Program-made: the position numbers and the translations under genes | The notes under the pieces: generated by a model | Told to the model about the DNA's origin: nothing | What the model saw: the letters and a program-made list of their open reading frames with translations, nothing else | Database searches by the model: none | Assembly (NCBI RefSeq): GCF_030160395.1 | Contig: NZ_BSOG01000002.1 | Coordinates: 1,148,947 to 1,212,946, forward strand | DNA from: Chitinimonas prasina | GTDB lineage: Bacteria; Pseudomonadota; Gammaproteobacteria; Burkholderiales; Chitinimonadaceae | DNA length: 64,000 bases | Direction of reading: 5' to 3' | In this document: positions 26,984 through 34,344 of the stretch, one piece after another | Position numbering within the stretch: position 1 is the stretch's first letter | Layout of the letters: each line of letters opens with the position of its first letter

Positions 26984-27367
26984 CTGTTTAAGAGCCTCGA
27001 TCGGTTTCCCGGTCGGGGCTCTTTTCATTCCGGTCGTCGCTGAGGTCAAGGTCGAGCTGGCCGCCATTGTTGCCAGTGCCGGCGCCAGCGTGCCCGTCAC
27101 TGTCGCGTATAAATTTGTCCAGAACTCCCTTTTCTCTGGATCTTTGTCACGCTCGCAGTTGGCTGCAGCTATGACTTCCATCGGGTTCACCCCTAGGCGT
27201 TCTGCCAGTTTCGCGCACGTATAGTCGTCCATCACACGCGCACCGCTCCGGTACATTGACATGTTGCCGGTACTCACCTCTAACACCTTCGCCAAGCCGT
27301 AATCGCTCGTGATCCCTAGCGACGTTTTCAGCATGTCGAGGTAATCAGTTGTGTGTTTCATCACCAT
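26951..27367 (-). CDS. Phage repressor-like HTH protein whose 3' end is the att site
   Basis: 138 residues in the prophage. The N-terminal HTH (about 18-58: SDYGLAKVLEVSTGNMSMYR, then CAKLAERLGVNPMEV) resembles DUF3693/Cro-type inovirus regulators; the middle is CERDKDPEKREFWTNLY, then a hydrophobic segment. The last seven codons (GGDSNPR) are antisense tRNA-Ser. In the circular phage the same frame would cross the core and continue 30 codons (TTDRCEIATK to ATAIREC), giving 166 residues and ending at a TGA that overlaps the recombinase ATG. It is transcribed divergently from the early genes and overlaps the tRNA 3' end. Confidence 0.8.
   Translation of the reverse strand: MVMKHTTDYLDMLKTSLGITSDYGLAKVLEVSTGNMSMYRSGARVMDDYTCAKLAERLGVNPMEVIAAANCERDKDPEKREFWTNLYATVTGTLAPALATMAASSTLTSATTGMKRAPTGKPIEALKQWRKGGDSNPR
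26960..26984. repeat. attL core (25 bp), within tRNA-Ser
   Basis: Identical to 35550-35574. It reads GTTCGAATCCC, a run of C and then CTTTCCGCCAC, covering the T-arm, acceptor 3' strand and CCA of the tRNA. The copies diverge immediately outside (T at 26985, G at 35575). Confidence 0.95.
26990..27025 (+). terminator. Phage-encoded terminator downstream of tRNA-Ser
   Basis: AAGAGCCTCGATCGG and CCGGTCGGGGCTCTT form a stem with few mismatches, followed by TTTTCATT on the plus strand. It lies 7 bp beyond the tRNA and inside the repressor coding sequence. It would replace the native tRNA terminator that integration moved to 35582. Confidence 0.75.
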
Positions 27368-27401
27368 CTCCGTTGTGGGTTTTCGGAAAGTCTAGCACCA
27401 C

Positions 27402-27463
27402 CTCACAGTTGACAGCGCATACAGCTGTGAGCTAGTTTCGCGCCCATCTCTCACACATGTGAG
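27402..27463. promoter_or_regulatory. Operator cluster between repressor and early genes
   Basis: Two inverted repeats use the same half-site: CTCACAG (27402) with CTGTGAG (27425-27431), and CTCACACATGTGAG (27450-27463). They fill the 109-bp divergent intergenic region and probably bind the repressor-like protein to control both directions. The TTATAG at 27464-27469 may be the rightward -10. Confidence 0.6.
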
Positions 27464-27476
27464 TTATAGGGCCGCT

Positions 27477-27614
27477 ATGATCGCCGCTTTCCTCAAGTAC
27501 AAACCCCGCACCGTCGGCATCTACCCCGCCCGCCATAACTTCATGGCGGCGTACATGCCTGCCTATCGAGGCCAGCGCCCGGTGCTCCTTGTTCACCCTC
27601 GGAGGCCTCATTGA
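27477..27614 (+). CDS. Early 45-aa phage protein
   Basis: A short frame beginning MIAAFLKYKPRTVGIYPARH and ending HPRRPH. It starts 7 bp after an AGGG and its stop overlaps the next start in TGATG. It is the first rightward gene after the operator cluster. No family is recognised; it is short, basic and tyrosine-rich. Confidence 0.5.
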   Translation: MIAAFLKYKPRTVGIYPARHNFMAAYMPAYRGQRPVLLVHPRRPH

Positions 27615-27796
27615 TGCGCGCTCCATCCCATGAGCTTTTCGGCTTCCAGGTCTCCCTGACGGATAGCGAGCTCGACCTTCCGCCAGGCGTCACCGTCGCC
27701 ATGCTCCATTCAGCCCGGGCGCTCTCCGTCCAGCTCGATATTTCCGTCCAGGCCGCCCTCGATGCGATTAGCGAAGTGCTCCAGGAGGCGGCTTGA
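27614..27796 (+). CDS. Early 60-aa phage protein
   Basis: 60 residues from the ATG at 27614, which overlaps the previous stop. It has the helical, mildly acidic sequence LSVQLDISVQAALDAISEVL at its end. A CGGAGG ribosome site lies just upstream. The function is unknown. Confidence 0.55.
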   Translation: MRAPSHELFGFQVSLTDSELDLPPGVTVAMLHSARALSVQLDISVQAALDAISEVLQEAA

Positions 27797-27800
27797 TCCT

Positions 27801-28022
27801 ATGAGATTCCCCATGTCCGTCTATCGCAAGGCCAAGTGGTGGTGGCAGTTCCGCTTCCTGATCGTCCCCCGCCTTCTGCATTACGCCCTGGTTGGTGGCC
27901 TCTTCTTTTCGCTGGGATTCGGCGCTTGCGTGTTCCTTCTTGCCGATGCGTTCCAGCGCGCCCTGGACGCCTATGTCGTCTGTACCCCTCGCCCCGGTGC
28001 GCCTATGTGGAGTCAACGTTGA
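27801..28022 (+). CDS. Small phage membrane protein (73 aa)
   Basis: Begins MRFPMSVYRKAKWWWQFRFL and has one clear transmembrane helix (LLHYALVGGLFFSLGFGACVFLL, about residues 25-48). The stop overlaps the Rep start in TGATG, indicating coupling. It could be a host-membrane-modifying early protein. No family is recognised. Confidence 0.55.
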   Translation: MRFPMSVYRKAKWWWQFRFLIVPRLLHYALVGGLFFSLGFGACVFLLADAFQRALDAYVVCTPRPGAPMWSQR

Positions 28023-29440
28023 TGGCCGTCCAGCACGTCCCCCTAATCTCCAAGCGTTGTCAGAAACAACAAGAAGCCGCCGCTCGCGTGTTCGCGGCCG
28101 CGCTTGACCAACAACGCAGCGCCCAGGCCAGCGCGTGGCGCCAGCCACGCGCTGGCCTGGGCGCTGCGTTGCAAGCGGCCGCGAACCTGGGCGTGTACTT
28201 CGAGCAGTCACCGCAGCCCGATTTGGAACCAGGCTCTAATTCTCTTGGTATAGATGGGAAATCCTCTGCCACAGATCAACACCTAAGCGGCACAGCAGCT
28301 GCTGGCACGGCGGGACAACACAGAAATCTGCTGTCCTCCAGGGCACGCCGTTACCGCATGCAGCGCCATGCACAGCGTCTACTGCCTGGCGAAGTGGTCT
28401 CGGGCTGTAGCCGCAACTTCTCGGCCAGCAATGGGCGCAACAAGGTCGAGATTATTGGCCGGGCTGATTCCGGCGCGGTCAGCTATCGCGGCATTCACGT
28501 GTGCGGCTCCGTGTGGCACTGCCCGGTGTGCGCCAACAAGATTAGCGAGGCTCGCCGCACCGAACTACAGACCGGCATAGCGGCTCACCATCTGACGGGT
28601 GGCCGGGTGTACATGCTCACGCTCACCTTTCCGCATAACCTCGGCATGGACTTGGCCGAGTGCCTCGAAGGCCTCAGCGAGGCACTGAAGATTTTCAAGC
28701 GTTCCCGCGCCTGGCGTACCTGTGGCAAGGCCATCGATTACCAAGGCGCCGTGCGCGCCCTGGAAGTGACGTATGGGGCCAATGGCTGGCACCCACATAC
28801 CCATGAGCTGATCTTTGCGAGTGGCGATCAGGATGAAGTCTTGCTCGAACTGGCGGCCCTCCGCGACTACTGGGCAGCCGCCGTATTCCGTGCCGGCCTC
28901 GGCCAGATTAACGAGCATGGCTTCATGGTCGGCAATGCCGATAAGGCCGCTGACTACGTCGCTAAGTTCGGCAATAGCGAAGAGACCGATTGGGACGTCA
29001 GTCGCGAAATGACGCGGCAGCACAGCAAGCTCGCCCGTAAGAAAGGCCGTACTCCGTTCGCGTTGCTTTTCGATGCCATGGGCGGCGACTTCCAGGCCGG
29101 CGAGTTGTTCCAGGAATACGCCCGTGAGTTCAAGGGCAAGCGCCAGCTGTACTACTCGCCAGGCCTCAAGAAGCACCTCGGCCTGGACGACGTCAGCGAC
29201 CAAGACATAGCCGAGTCCGAACAGCTCGACCTGCCTGGTGAAGAGCCGATACAGGTCATCTACACCCTCAATGCTCACCAGTGGGCACTGGTCTATCGCA
29301 GTAACCGCCGCGGCGAGCTGCTGGACACTGCCGCCAAGCACGGTGCAGAGGGTGTCTATCTATTTCTCAAGGCCCTGGCCATTCGGCGGTCAGGGGACGA
29401 CCTTCAGCCGAATTATTACTACCCGGAGCATCTCCAATGA
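28022..29440 (+). CDS. Rolling-circle replication initiator (HUH Rep)
   Basis: 472 residues from the ATG at 28022, coupled to the preceding gene. A Cys/His knuckle (CGSVWHCPVCANKI, about 161-174) is followed by the HUH metal motif HPHTH (257-261) and a candidate nicking Tyr312 in AADYVAKFG, the Rep_1 arrangement. It nicks one strand at the phage origin to start rolling-circle replication. The first 100 residues are low-complexity and contain a perfect 28-bp DNA hairpin, so translation may instead start further down (for example Met113). Confidence 0.88.
   Translation: MAVQHVPLISKRCQKQQEAAARVFAAALDQQRSAQASAWRQPRAGLGAALQAAANLGVYFEQSPQPDLEPGSNSLGIDGKSSATDQHLSGTAAAGTAGQHRNLLSSRARRYRMQRHAQRLLPGEVVSGCSRNFSASNGRNKVEIIGRADSGAVSYRGIHVCGSVWHCPVCANKISEARRTELQTGIAAHHLTGGRVYMLTLTFPHNLGMDLAECLEGLSEALKIFKRSRAWRTCGKAIDYQGAVRALEVTYGANGWHPHTHELIFASGDQDEVLLELAALRDYWAAAVFRAGLGQINEHGFMVGNADKAADYVAKFGNSEETDWDVSREMTRQHSKLARKKGRTPFALLFDAMGGDFQAGELFQEYAREFKGKRQLYYSPGLKKHLGLDDVSDQDIAESEQLDLPGEEPIQVIYTLNAHQWALVYRSNRRGELLDTAAKHGAEGVYLFLKALAIRRSGDDLQPNYYYPEHLQ
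28112..28171. repeat. Perfect 28-bp hairpin inside rep, extending imperfectly to about 48 bp
   Basis: The arm 28112-28139 (CAACGCAGCGCCC to GCGTGGC) is exactly complementary to 28144-28171, with a 4-base loop GCCA. Outside, 28091-28111 pairs imperfectly with 28172-28191 (GGCCGCGAA flanks). A long GC-rich hairpin is the form of packaging signal that filamentous phages use; a replication-origin role is also possible. Confidence 0.8.
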
Positions 29441-29823
29441 GCAACGAAATCGAAAACGCAGAATTGACCATGACCTACAAGGGCAAGGTCGTGGGCATCA
29501 AGGCCGGCAAGGGCACGTTCAAAACTGACGACGGCCAGGTTGTGAATTACGACAGCACAAAGGTGTTTCTGGAAATGCCGCTGCGCGGTGAAAACACCCG
29601 TGGCAAGGCCACCCAGGAATTGAAGGTCGGCAAGGCCTCGCTGTACGAAACCTTGCGCCTGGACAAGATTGAGCTGCCCTTCCTGGCTGAAATCGAAGTC
29701 CAGAAGACCACCAACGGCAAGGGCGAAGAGCGCGATGAGGTAATTGGCTTCCGCATCCTGCCCGCTGCTGGCAAATCGCATCAGCCTAGCCAGGCTCAAC
29801 CCGCCCAGGCCAAGGCCGCCTAA
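29437..29823 (+). CDS. Phage single-stranded DNA-binding protein (gpV-like)
   Basis: 128 residues overlapping the Rep stop by 4 bp (ATGA). The first 95 residues are beta-rich (YKGKVVGIKAGKGTFKTDDGQVVNY, then LELKV-type strands), as in an OB fold. The tail is Gln/Pro/Ala-rich. Position between Rep and the structural genes is that of the gpV protein, which coats newly made ssDNA before export. The assignment rests mainly on position and fold-like pattern. Confidence 0.7.
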   Translation: MSNEIENAELTMTYKGKVVGIKAGKGTFKTDDGQVVNYDSTKVFLEMPLRGENTRGKATQELKVGKASLYETLRLDKIELPFLAEIEVQKTTNGKGEERDEVIGFRILPAAGKSHQPSQAQPAQAKAA

Positions 29824-29825
29824 CC

Positions 29826-30116
29826 ATGCCGCTCTGCGCTGATCTCGTACAAGGTCGGGTCGGCAACACGTACCTCAACGCGGACGTGGCTGGCCTGCCG
29901 CGTGCCTACGTGTTCCTGCCCAACACCACGCCCGCCGATCAGTGCACCGGCTATCTGCTCTACCAGGCTGGTGACATCACCAGTTCGCCATTTGTCCCGC
30001 TGTCGCATGAGCAAGCGGGGCTAATCATCGGCGCGTGCGCCGTTGTGTGGGTCTTCGGGGCTGTGCTCCGCGAGGCCCTTTCTTTGATCCGTCATAAGGA
30101 ACCAAACGATGAGTAA
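29826..30116 (+). CDS. Small phage membrane protein (96 aa)
   Basis: A Cys-containing N-terminal domain (CADLVQGRVGNTYLNADVAG) is followed by one C-terminal membrane helix (AGLIIGACAVVWVFGAVL) and a short basic tail. It overlaps the coat-protein start by 8 bp. It could be a minor coat or assembly protein; pVII/pIX-type proteins are usually shorter, so no name is given. Confidence 0.55.
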   Translation: MPLCADLVQGRVGNTYLNADVAGLPRAYVFLPNTTPADQCTGYLLYQAGDITSSPFVPLSHEQAGLIIGACAVVWVFGAVLREALSLIRHKEPNDE

Positions 30117-30324
30117 CAAGCAAAAACTGTTGTCCCTGTTCGCTGCTGCCGCAGTGCTGCCCGCTCAAGCCGCTGTGACCATGCCGACAGTCGATCCGAC
30201 TTCCGACATTGGCACCGTTGTTACCTGGGGCATTGCCCTGATGGGCGTTATTTTTGGCGCATACCTGGCTATGCCGCTGGCTGCTAAGGCGTTCAAGGCT
30301 GTTCAAGGCTTCATCGGTCGCTAA
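30109..30324 (+). CDS. Major coat protein (pVIII-like)
   Basis: 71 residues with a signal peptide (MSNKQKLLSLFAAAAVLPAQA, cleavage before AVTMPTVDP), a short acidic N-terminus, one membrane helix (VVTWGIALMGVIFGAYLAM) and a basic C-terminus (KAFKAVQGFIGR) that would face the DNA. The mature chain is about 50 residues, exactly the size of inovirus major coats. It is followed by a strong terminator, as usual for this highly expressed gene. Confidence 0.88.
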   Translation: MSNKQKLLSLFAAAAVLPAQAAVTMPTVDPTSDIGTVVTWGIALMGVIFGAYLAMPLAAKAFKAVQGFIGR

Positions 30325-30326
30325 CC

Positions 30327-30386
30327 ATGGCTGGCTATATCGATCTGCTGATCGTATTGCCGGGCCTATGGATAGCGTTCCGCTGA
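30327..30386 (+). CDS. Possible 19-aa hydrophobic phage peptide
   Basis: MAGYIDLLIVLPGLWIAFR is a complete frame that starts 2 bp after the coat stop and ends just before the terminator. It is hydrophobic with a basic end. Some filamentous phages have very small minor coat proteins, but this one is shorter than known examples, so chance cannot be excluded. Confidence 0.3.
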   Translation: MAGYIDLLIVLPGLWIAFR

Positions 30387-30389
30387 TAC

Positions 30390-30415
30390 AGGGGGCTGCG
30401 GCCCCCTTGTTTTTT
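30390..30415 (+). terminator. Terminator after the coat-protein gene
   Basis: AGGGGGC-TGCG-GCCCCCT is followed by TGTTTTTTT. It separates abundant coat mRNA from the downstream pIII-like genes, as in other inoviruses. Confidence 0.88.
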
Positions 30416-30426
30416 AGGTGTGACCC

Positions 30427-31986
30427 ATGCTTATGCTACGTGCTCTAACCCGCTTGTTTGTCTGCATCCTCGCCTCGGCCTGGCCGGCGTTGATGGCTCA
30501 CGCTGCCCTTGATCCGAATTTTGAGTACAGCGCGCCGAACAAATTTCGGTGCGATAACGGCAAGTCTGGGTCTGGCGCAGCTAGTTGTAATTCTGGCGAG
30601 GGTGCCCTTCATGAATGCAATACCAGTTGGTCGTATTACTCTAAATTCGAGACATGTTCGTTCAAGATGCCGGGCGCAACTGCCCCTTCCTACACCCTCG
30701 GCGGTACGTTCTCCTGTGCCGACGGCTGGCAGCCTGCCTCCGACGCTGCCCGGGTTCACTTCGGTAACAAGTTCTATTGCCAGCGCCCTAAAACCGAACA
30801 GTGCACCGCAAAAAAGGACCAGTCCTATTCATTCAGCGAACAAAAGGTAGGCCGCCAGGCTGTCGAACAGAAAGCCGGCTGTGAAAGTGGATGCCAGGCG
30901 ACGCTTAGCGACTTGTCTTGCGTCAACCTCACCGTCAACGGCAGCTTTACCGGTGCCCTCTGCAGTGGCTCAGCCACCTATACCGGCGCGTCATGCCAAG
31001 AGACAGATCCGCCCCCCGAGGGTGAGCCTAAAGAGCCGGCGTCGCCATCTGACTGCGCTGCCGGTTTCCGATTCGTCAACGTCAGTGGCAAGAACAAGTG
31101 CGTATGGGGCGACGGCGGCGACAAGAAAACGGATTTCTGCAAAGAGCCGGCGAACCAATACAGCCAGACCTGCAGTGAGGGCGGCGAAGAGAATTGCAAG
31201 GCCAATCCGACAACGCAGGCCTGCACCCCTGGGACTGACCGTTATTGCGCAGTTAGCCCTAAGCGGAATACCGACCCGGCTTGTGTTTTCGGCACACCGG
31301 ACTGGTGCAAACAGCACCCTGCGGAAAAGGCCTGTACGCCTGGCGCCGATGAGTACTGCGCGCTAAACCCGACCAATGCCCAATGCCAGGAAGCCCAGGC
31401 CGCTAAGTGCAAGGCCACGCCTGACACGCCTGAATGCAAGAAGGCCGAACAGTGCGCCAAGAACCCGAACGATCCAGCCTGCAAGCCTGGCAACGACGAC
31501 TACTGCAAGAAATTCCCCAACGAGGATAAGTGCAAGAAAAGCGAGTTCGGCGGCACCTGCGGCACTAATGGTGCCCAAGGCGCATTTAACTGCACTGGCG
31601 ATGCTATCCAGTGCGCGATAGCTAAAGAACAACACCGTCGCAGCTGTCAGTTGTTTGATGGCACTGCTACAGCCTATGAGGCCATGAAAACCGAATCAGC
31701 TGGCCCCATGGCCGGCGAAGGCGGCGCCCTCAAAGGCCGGTATTCGGAAGTGAGCATGGCCGGCAAATTTGACGGGGTCCGGGCTGCAGCTGGTGGCAAT
31801 GTTGGCACCTGCAACATCACCGACCGCGATGTAGCCATACCCGGCGTTAGCGCTTGGTCAGGTGGATCTGTTCGCATCCCCCTGAGCATCATTTGTGAGT
31901 ACGGCGACGCCATACGCGCCATTTTCCTGTTCATGAGCGCCATGAGTTGCACATGGCTTTACTACCAATTTCTGATCCGTCGATAG
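30427..31986 (+). CDS. TspB/pIII-like adsorption protein
   Basis: 519 residues with a signal peptide (to about 26, ...AHA). The long Cys-rich ectodomain contains repeats of the form C-x-PG-x-D-x-Y-C (TPGTDRYC, TPGADEYC, KPGNDDYC). The conserved C-terminal TspB-like domain (from about 370) ends in a membrane helix (AIFLFMSAMSCTWLYYQFL). This gene position and architecture belong to the tip protein that binds the host pilus and mediates entry. TspB of Neisseria is a phage protein of this type. Confidence 0.82.
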   Translation: MLMLRALTRLFVCILASAWPALMAHAALDPNFEYSAPNKFRCDNGKSGSGAASCNSGEGALHECNTSWSYYSKFETCSFKMPGATAPSYTLGGTFSCADGWQPASDAARVHFGNKFYCQRPKTEQCTAKKDQSYSFSEQKVGRQAVEQKAGCESGCQATLSDLSCVNLTVNGSFTGALCSGSATYTGASCQETDPPPEGEPKEPASPSDCAAGFRFVNVSGKNKCVWGDGGDKKTDFCKEPANQYSQTCSEGGEENCKANPTTQACTPGTDRYCAVSPKRNTDPACVFGTPDWCKQHPAEKACTPGADEYCALNPTNAQCQEAQAAKCKATPDTPECKKAEQCAKNPNDPACKPGNDDYCKKFPNEDKCKKSEFGGTCGTNGAQGAFNCTGDAIQCAIAKEQHRRSCQLFDGTATAYEAMKTESAGPMAGEGGALKGRYSEVSMAGKFDGVRAAAGGNVGTCNITDRDVAIPGVSAWSGGSVRIPLSIICEYGDAIRAIFLFMSAMSCTWLYYQFLIRR

Positions 31987-31996
31987 GGGGCTGGCC

Positions 31997-32293
31997 ATGC
32001 CTATATTCTTGGGTTTTCTCTGGTCCGCATTTGCTGCCGTCCTGCCCTCACTGGTGGGGCGCGTGCTCCTCGCCCTCGGCATTGGCGCCGTTGCCTATAC
32101 CGGCCTAGATCTGCTCGTTAACCAGGGTGAACAATTGATCCTGGACCAGCTCAACGCGGGCGGTGCTGATGTGTACGGTCTGCTTCGATACCTCGGCGTC
32201 GTCGCCGCCATCAAAATGCACACGGCTACCATGCTCAGTATCGTGGCCATCCTGATGGCTGAGAAGTCGCTCAAGGTGGTGGCTAAGACATGA
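31997..32293 (+). CDS. DUF2523-type minor coat protein (pVI-like)
   Basis: 98 residues with three hydrophobic segments (FLWSAFAAVLPSLVGRVLLALG, a central amphipathic stretch and MLSIVAILMAEKSL). DUF2523 proteins lie between pIII- and Zot-like genes in inoviruses and are the presumed pVI tip component. It overlaps the Zot start in ATGA. Confidence 0.78.
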   Translation: MPIFLGFLWSAFAAVLPSLVGRVLLALGIGAVAYTGLDLLVNQGEQLILDQLNAGGADVYGLLRYLGVVAAIKMHTATMLSIVAILMAEKSLKVVAKT

Positions 32294-33429
32294 GCGAAAT
32301 CACCAACATCGCTCCTGTTACTTGCGTCACGGGCCTAATGGGCAACGGGAAGACGCTTTGGACGGTCGAGCAAATTTTGCTGATGAGCAAGAAGCTCTTA
32401 CCGGATCAGGTTATCTACATCCACGGTATCCCTGATATCCAGATTGAAGGCTGCGCGCTGCTCCTGGACGTCAAGAGCTGGCACGAGCTTCCGGTCGGAT
32501 CAATCATCGTCATCGATGAGGCCCAGGACGTTTTTCCTACTCGTTCCGGTACTAGTGCGCCGCCGGAGCATGTCGCCAAGATGGCCACGCTTCGTCATCG
32601 TGGCCACCAGCTGATTTTGATTACCCAAACAGTCGGAGATCTCGATAAGTTCGTTCGTGGCCGTATAGGCCGCCACGTGCATTTCAAGCGCATGAGCGGC
32701 GCCGAGTGCTCGGCTATGTGGGATCACCAGCAGGCCATGGAATCCAAGGCTGATTTCCGCACCGCCAATAAAAGCACCTACCCGTTCCCCAAGCATATTT
32801 ACCCGCTTTACAAGTCCAGCCAGCTGCACACGGTCAAGTTCAAGGCGCCCCGCGTTCTCGTTTACTTCCTGGCGGTCACGGTCATAGGTGCACTCGTTAT
32901 CGTGGGTGCCATCTGGTACACCAAGTCCCATCTCGATCCTACTAAGGGGCTGTCTACCTCGGCCCCGGCCGAGTCGGCGGAGTCGTCCAGTTCGGCACCC
33001 TCGGGGTCGTTTGCTACTGCGCCAGGCGTCGCGCCTGCCGTCGCTGGCGCAGAAACGGAACTGAGCTACCTGGACGCCCGTATACCCCGCATAAGCGGCC
33101 TGCCTCACACCGCCCCGGCCTATGACGGCATTACAGCGCCTACAGCTGCCCCTAAGCCCGCTGCGTGCGCCGCAATGGGGTCTAGCTGCCGCTGTTACAC
33201 CCAGCAGGGCACGCGCATTCCCTCTATGTCGGAAAGCCTGTGCCGCCGCATCGTTGAGGAAGGCTGGTTCGATGAAAGCCCCGACCCTGTCCAGGAGACG
33301 CGCGACTATGGATCTCGCGGCCAGTCTGCAGTCGCACCGCAGCAGGCCGCAGCACCCGTGACGCTGCCGCAGGTCCTGGCATCGATGCCGCCGCAGCTCG
33401 CGCCCAATACCTCCGTTGATACCAAGTGA
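32290..33429 (+). CDS. Zot-domain assembly ATPase (pI-like)
   Basis: 379 residues. Walker A is GLMGNGKT (15-22) and Walker B is SIIVIDEAQD (71-80), in an N-terminal Zot domain. A transmembrane helix lies at 190-210 (LVYFLAVTVIGALVIVGAIWY), and the periplasmic C-terminus is Ser/Pro/Ala-rich with a Cys-rich end (CAAMGSSCRCYTQQGTRI). It drives export of the virion through the envelope. No phage secretin (pIV) gene is present, so a host secretin would be used. Confidence 0.9.
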   Translation: MSEITNIAPVTCVTGLMGNGKTLWTVEQILLMSKKLLPDQVIYIHGIPDIQIEGCALLLDVKSWHELPVGSIIVIDEAQDVFPTRSGTSAPPEHVAKMATLRHRGHQLILITQTVGDLDKFVRGRIGRHVHFKRMSGAECSAMWDHQQAMESKADFRTANKSTYPFPKHIYPLYKSSQLHTVKFKAPRVLVYFLAVTVIGALVIVGAIWYTKSHLDPTKGLSTSAPAESAESSSSAPSGSFATAPGVAPAVAGAETELSYLDARIPRISGLPHTAPAYDGITAPTAAPKPAACAAMGSSCRCYTQQGTRIPSMSESLCRRIVEEGWFDESPDPVQETRDYGSRGQSAVAPQQAAAPVTLPQVLASMPPQLAPNTSVDTK

Positions 33430-33434
33430 AAGGC

Positions 33435-33578
33435 ATGGCTATGGCCAAGCAGAAAGAGGACGCTAAGACTGTCGATATGTTTCCTACCGCAACCGTCCGT
33501 GGCCGACCCCGCGTCCACGCAGACGCCGCGGCAAAGCAAAGGGCGTATCGGCTCAGGGTCAAGAAGGCCAAGAAATAA
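33435..33578 (+). CDS. Small basic DNA-binding-like phage protein (47 aa)
   Basis: The frame starts 5 bp after the Zot stop (MAMAKQKEDAKTVDMFPT) and continues with an AT-hook-like RGRPR and a strongly basic helix (AAKQRAYRLRVKKAKK). Such short proteins recur in inoviruses and are thought to be regulators. A perfect palindrome begins immediately after its stop and may be its operator. Confidence 0.55.
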   Translation: MAMAKQKEDAKTVDMFPTATVRGRPRVHADAAAKQRAYRLRVKKAKK

Positions 33579-33592
33579 CGTAACGCGTTACG
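33579..33592. promoter_or_regulatory. 14-bp perfect palindrome CGTAACGCGTTACG
   Basis: It starts right after the stop of the 47-aa basic protein and precedes TATATTGACC (possible -10) and the YodC-like gene. Probably an operator for that gene. Confidence 0.5.
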
Positions 33593-33639
33593 AAATTGCT
33601 ATATTGACCATTCCAACAACTACATCCCAGGAGGTTTCT

Positions 33640-33855
33640 ATGACATTCAATGTTGGTGATACTGTGATTCTGGCAAGCGGCGGTCCTGTTATGACCGTTG
33701 AGGAAGTTGGTGATGGCTACGTCCACTGCACATGGTTTAGCAAGGGGGCAGGTGACTTTGAAGGTCCACGTAGTGCGCAGTTCGATCCTGCGATGTTGCG
33801 TGCTTCAAAGCCGACGCCCACTGCGCAAAACTTGCCGCCCATTAGGATGGGGTAA
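33640..33855 (+). CDS. YodC-family (DUF2158) small protein
   Basis: 71 residues from the ATG at 33640, which follows AGGAGGT. The pattern NVGDTVILASGGPVMTVEEV, then YVHCTWF and FDPAMLRAS is the DUF2158/YodC signature. These small beta-barrel proteins are frequent in mobile elements; their function is unknown. It is monocistronic with its own promoter region and terminator. Confidence 0.75.
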   Translation: MTFNVGDTVILASGGPVMTVEEVGDGYVHCTWFSKGAGDFEGPRSAQFDPAMLRASKPTPTAQNLPPIRMG

Positions 33856-33877
33856 TCTGCTCATCTTTTCTAACGTG

Positions 33878-33900
33878 AACCCGCCTGCAGGCGGGTTTAT
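33878..33900 (+). terminator. Terminator after the YodC-like gene
   Basis: AACCCGCCTG/CAGGCGGGTT is a perfect 10-bp self-complementary stem followed by TATTCTTT. Confidence 0.8.
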
Positions 33901-34344
33901 TCTTTCGGCATAGCCATCGATGCTCGCCGGCGCGCACCTGGTGAGCGCAATGTCATAAAACACTGTACCTGGTGCAACTGGCCAGCGCCTCGAGCTGGAA
34001 CCTGCAGGACGTGATTTATGCAAACGTCACTCTGGGGTCAACCTGGCCCAGCTCGCCCTGGGAGTACGATGTCATTTGTCCGAAAGGATCTCGCCGGCTT
34101 GTTTGTGTGTGACATGCAAACAAACGCGAGGTGTTTGTGTGTTGGAACACAAACAACCCCGCCCCACAGCCGCCCTCCAGGCGGCGTTCTGATGTCCTGG
34201 CCCGTCGGAGACCTGGTAGAGCTGCCTAGGCCTGCCAGCGCGCGCCCTGGCCGATGCGCTACACCCCCCCCGGCCCGCGCCTACAGACCCTTAGCTTTCT
34301 GTGCGTTACACTCCCCCTCAAACTAGATCTATCAAGGGGGAATC
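33901..34344. other. Phage intergenic region, candidate origin
   Basis: No convincing gene lies in about 440 bp. It holds a stem TGTTTGTGT-loop-ACACAAACA (34132-34155) next to further GTTTGTGTG and CAAACAAAC words (34099-34125), a GCCGCC(T)CCAGGCGGC stem near 34170 and several CTGG/CCAG-rich palindromes. Filamentous phages keep replication origins and the minus-strand start in such a region. Confidence 0.5.

Noticed and set aside
34018-34326. Open frame across the phage intergenic region
   Set aside because: No ribosome site, poor codon pattern, and it runs through the palindromes of the probable origin region.
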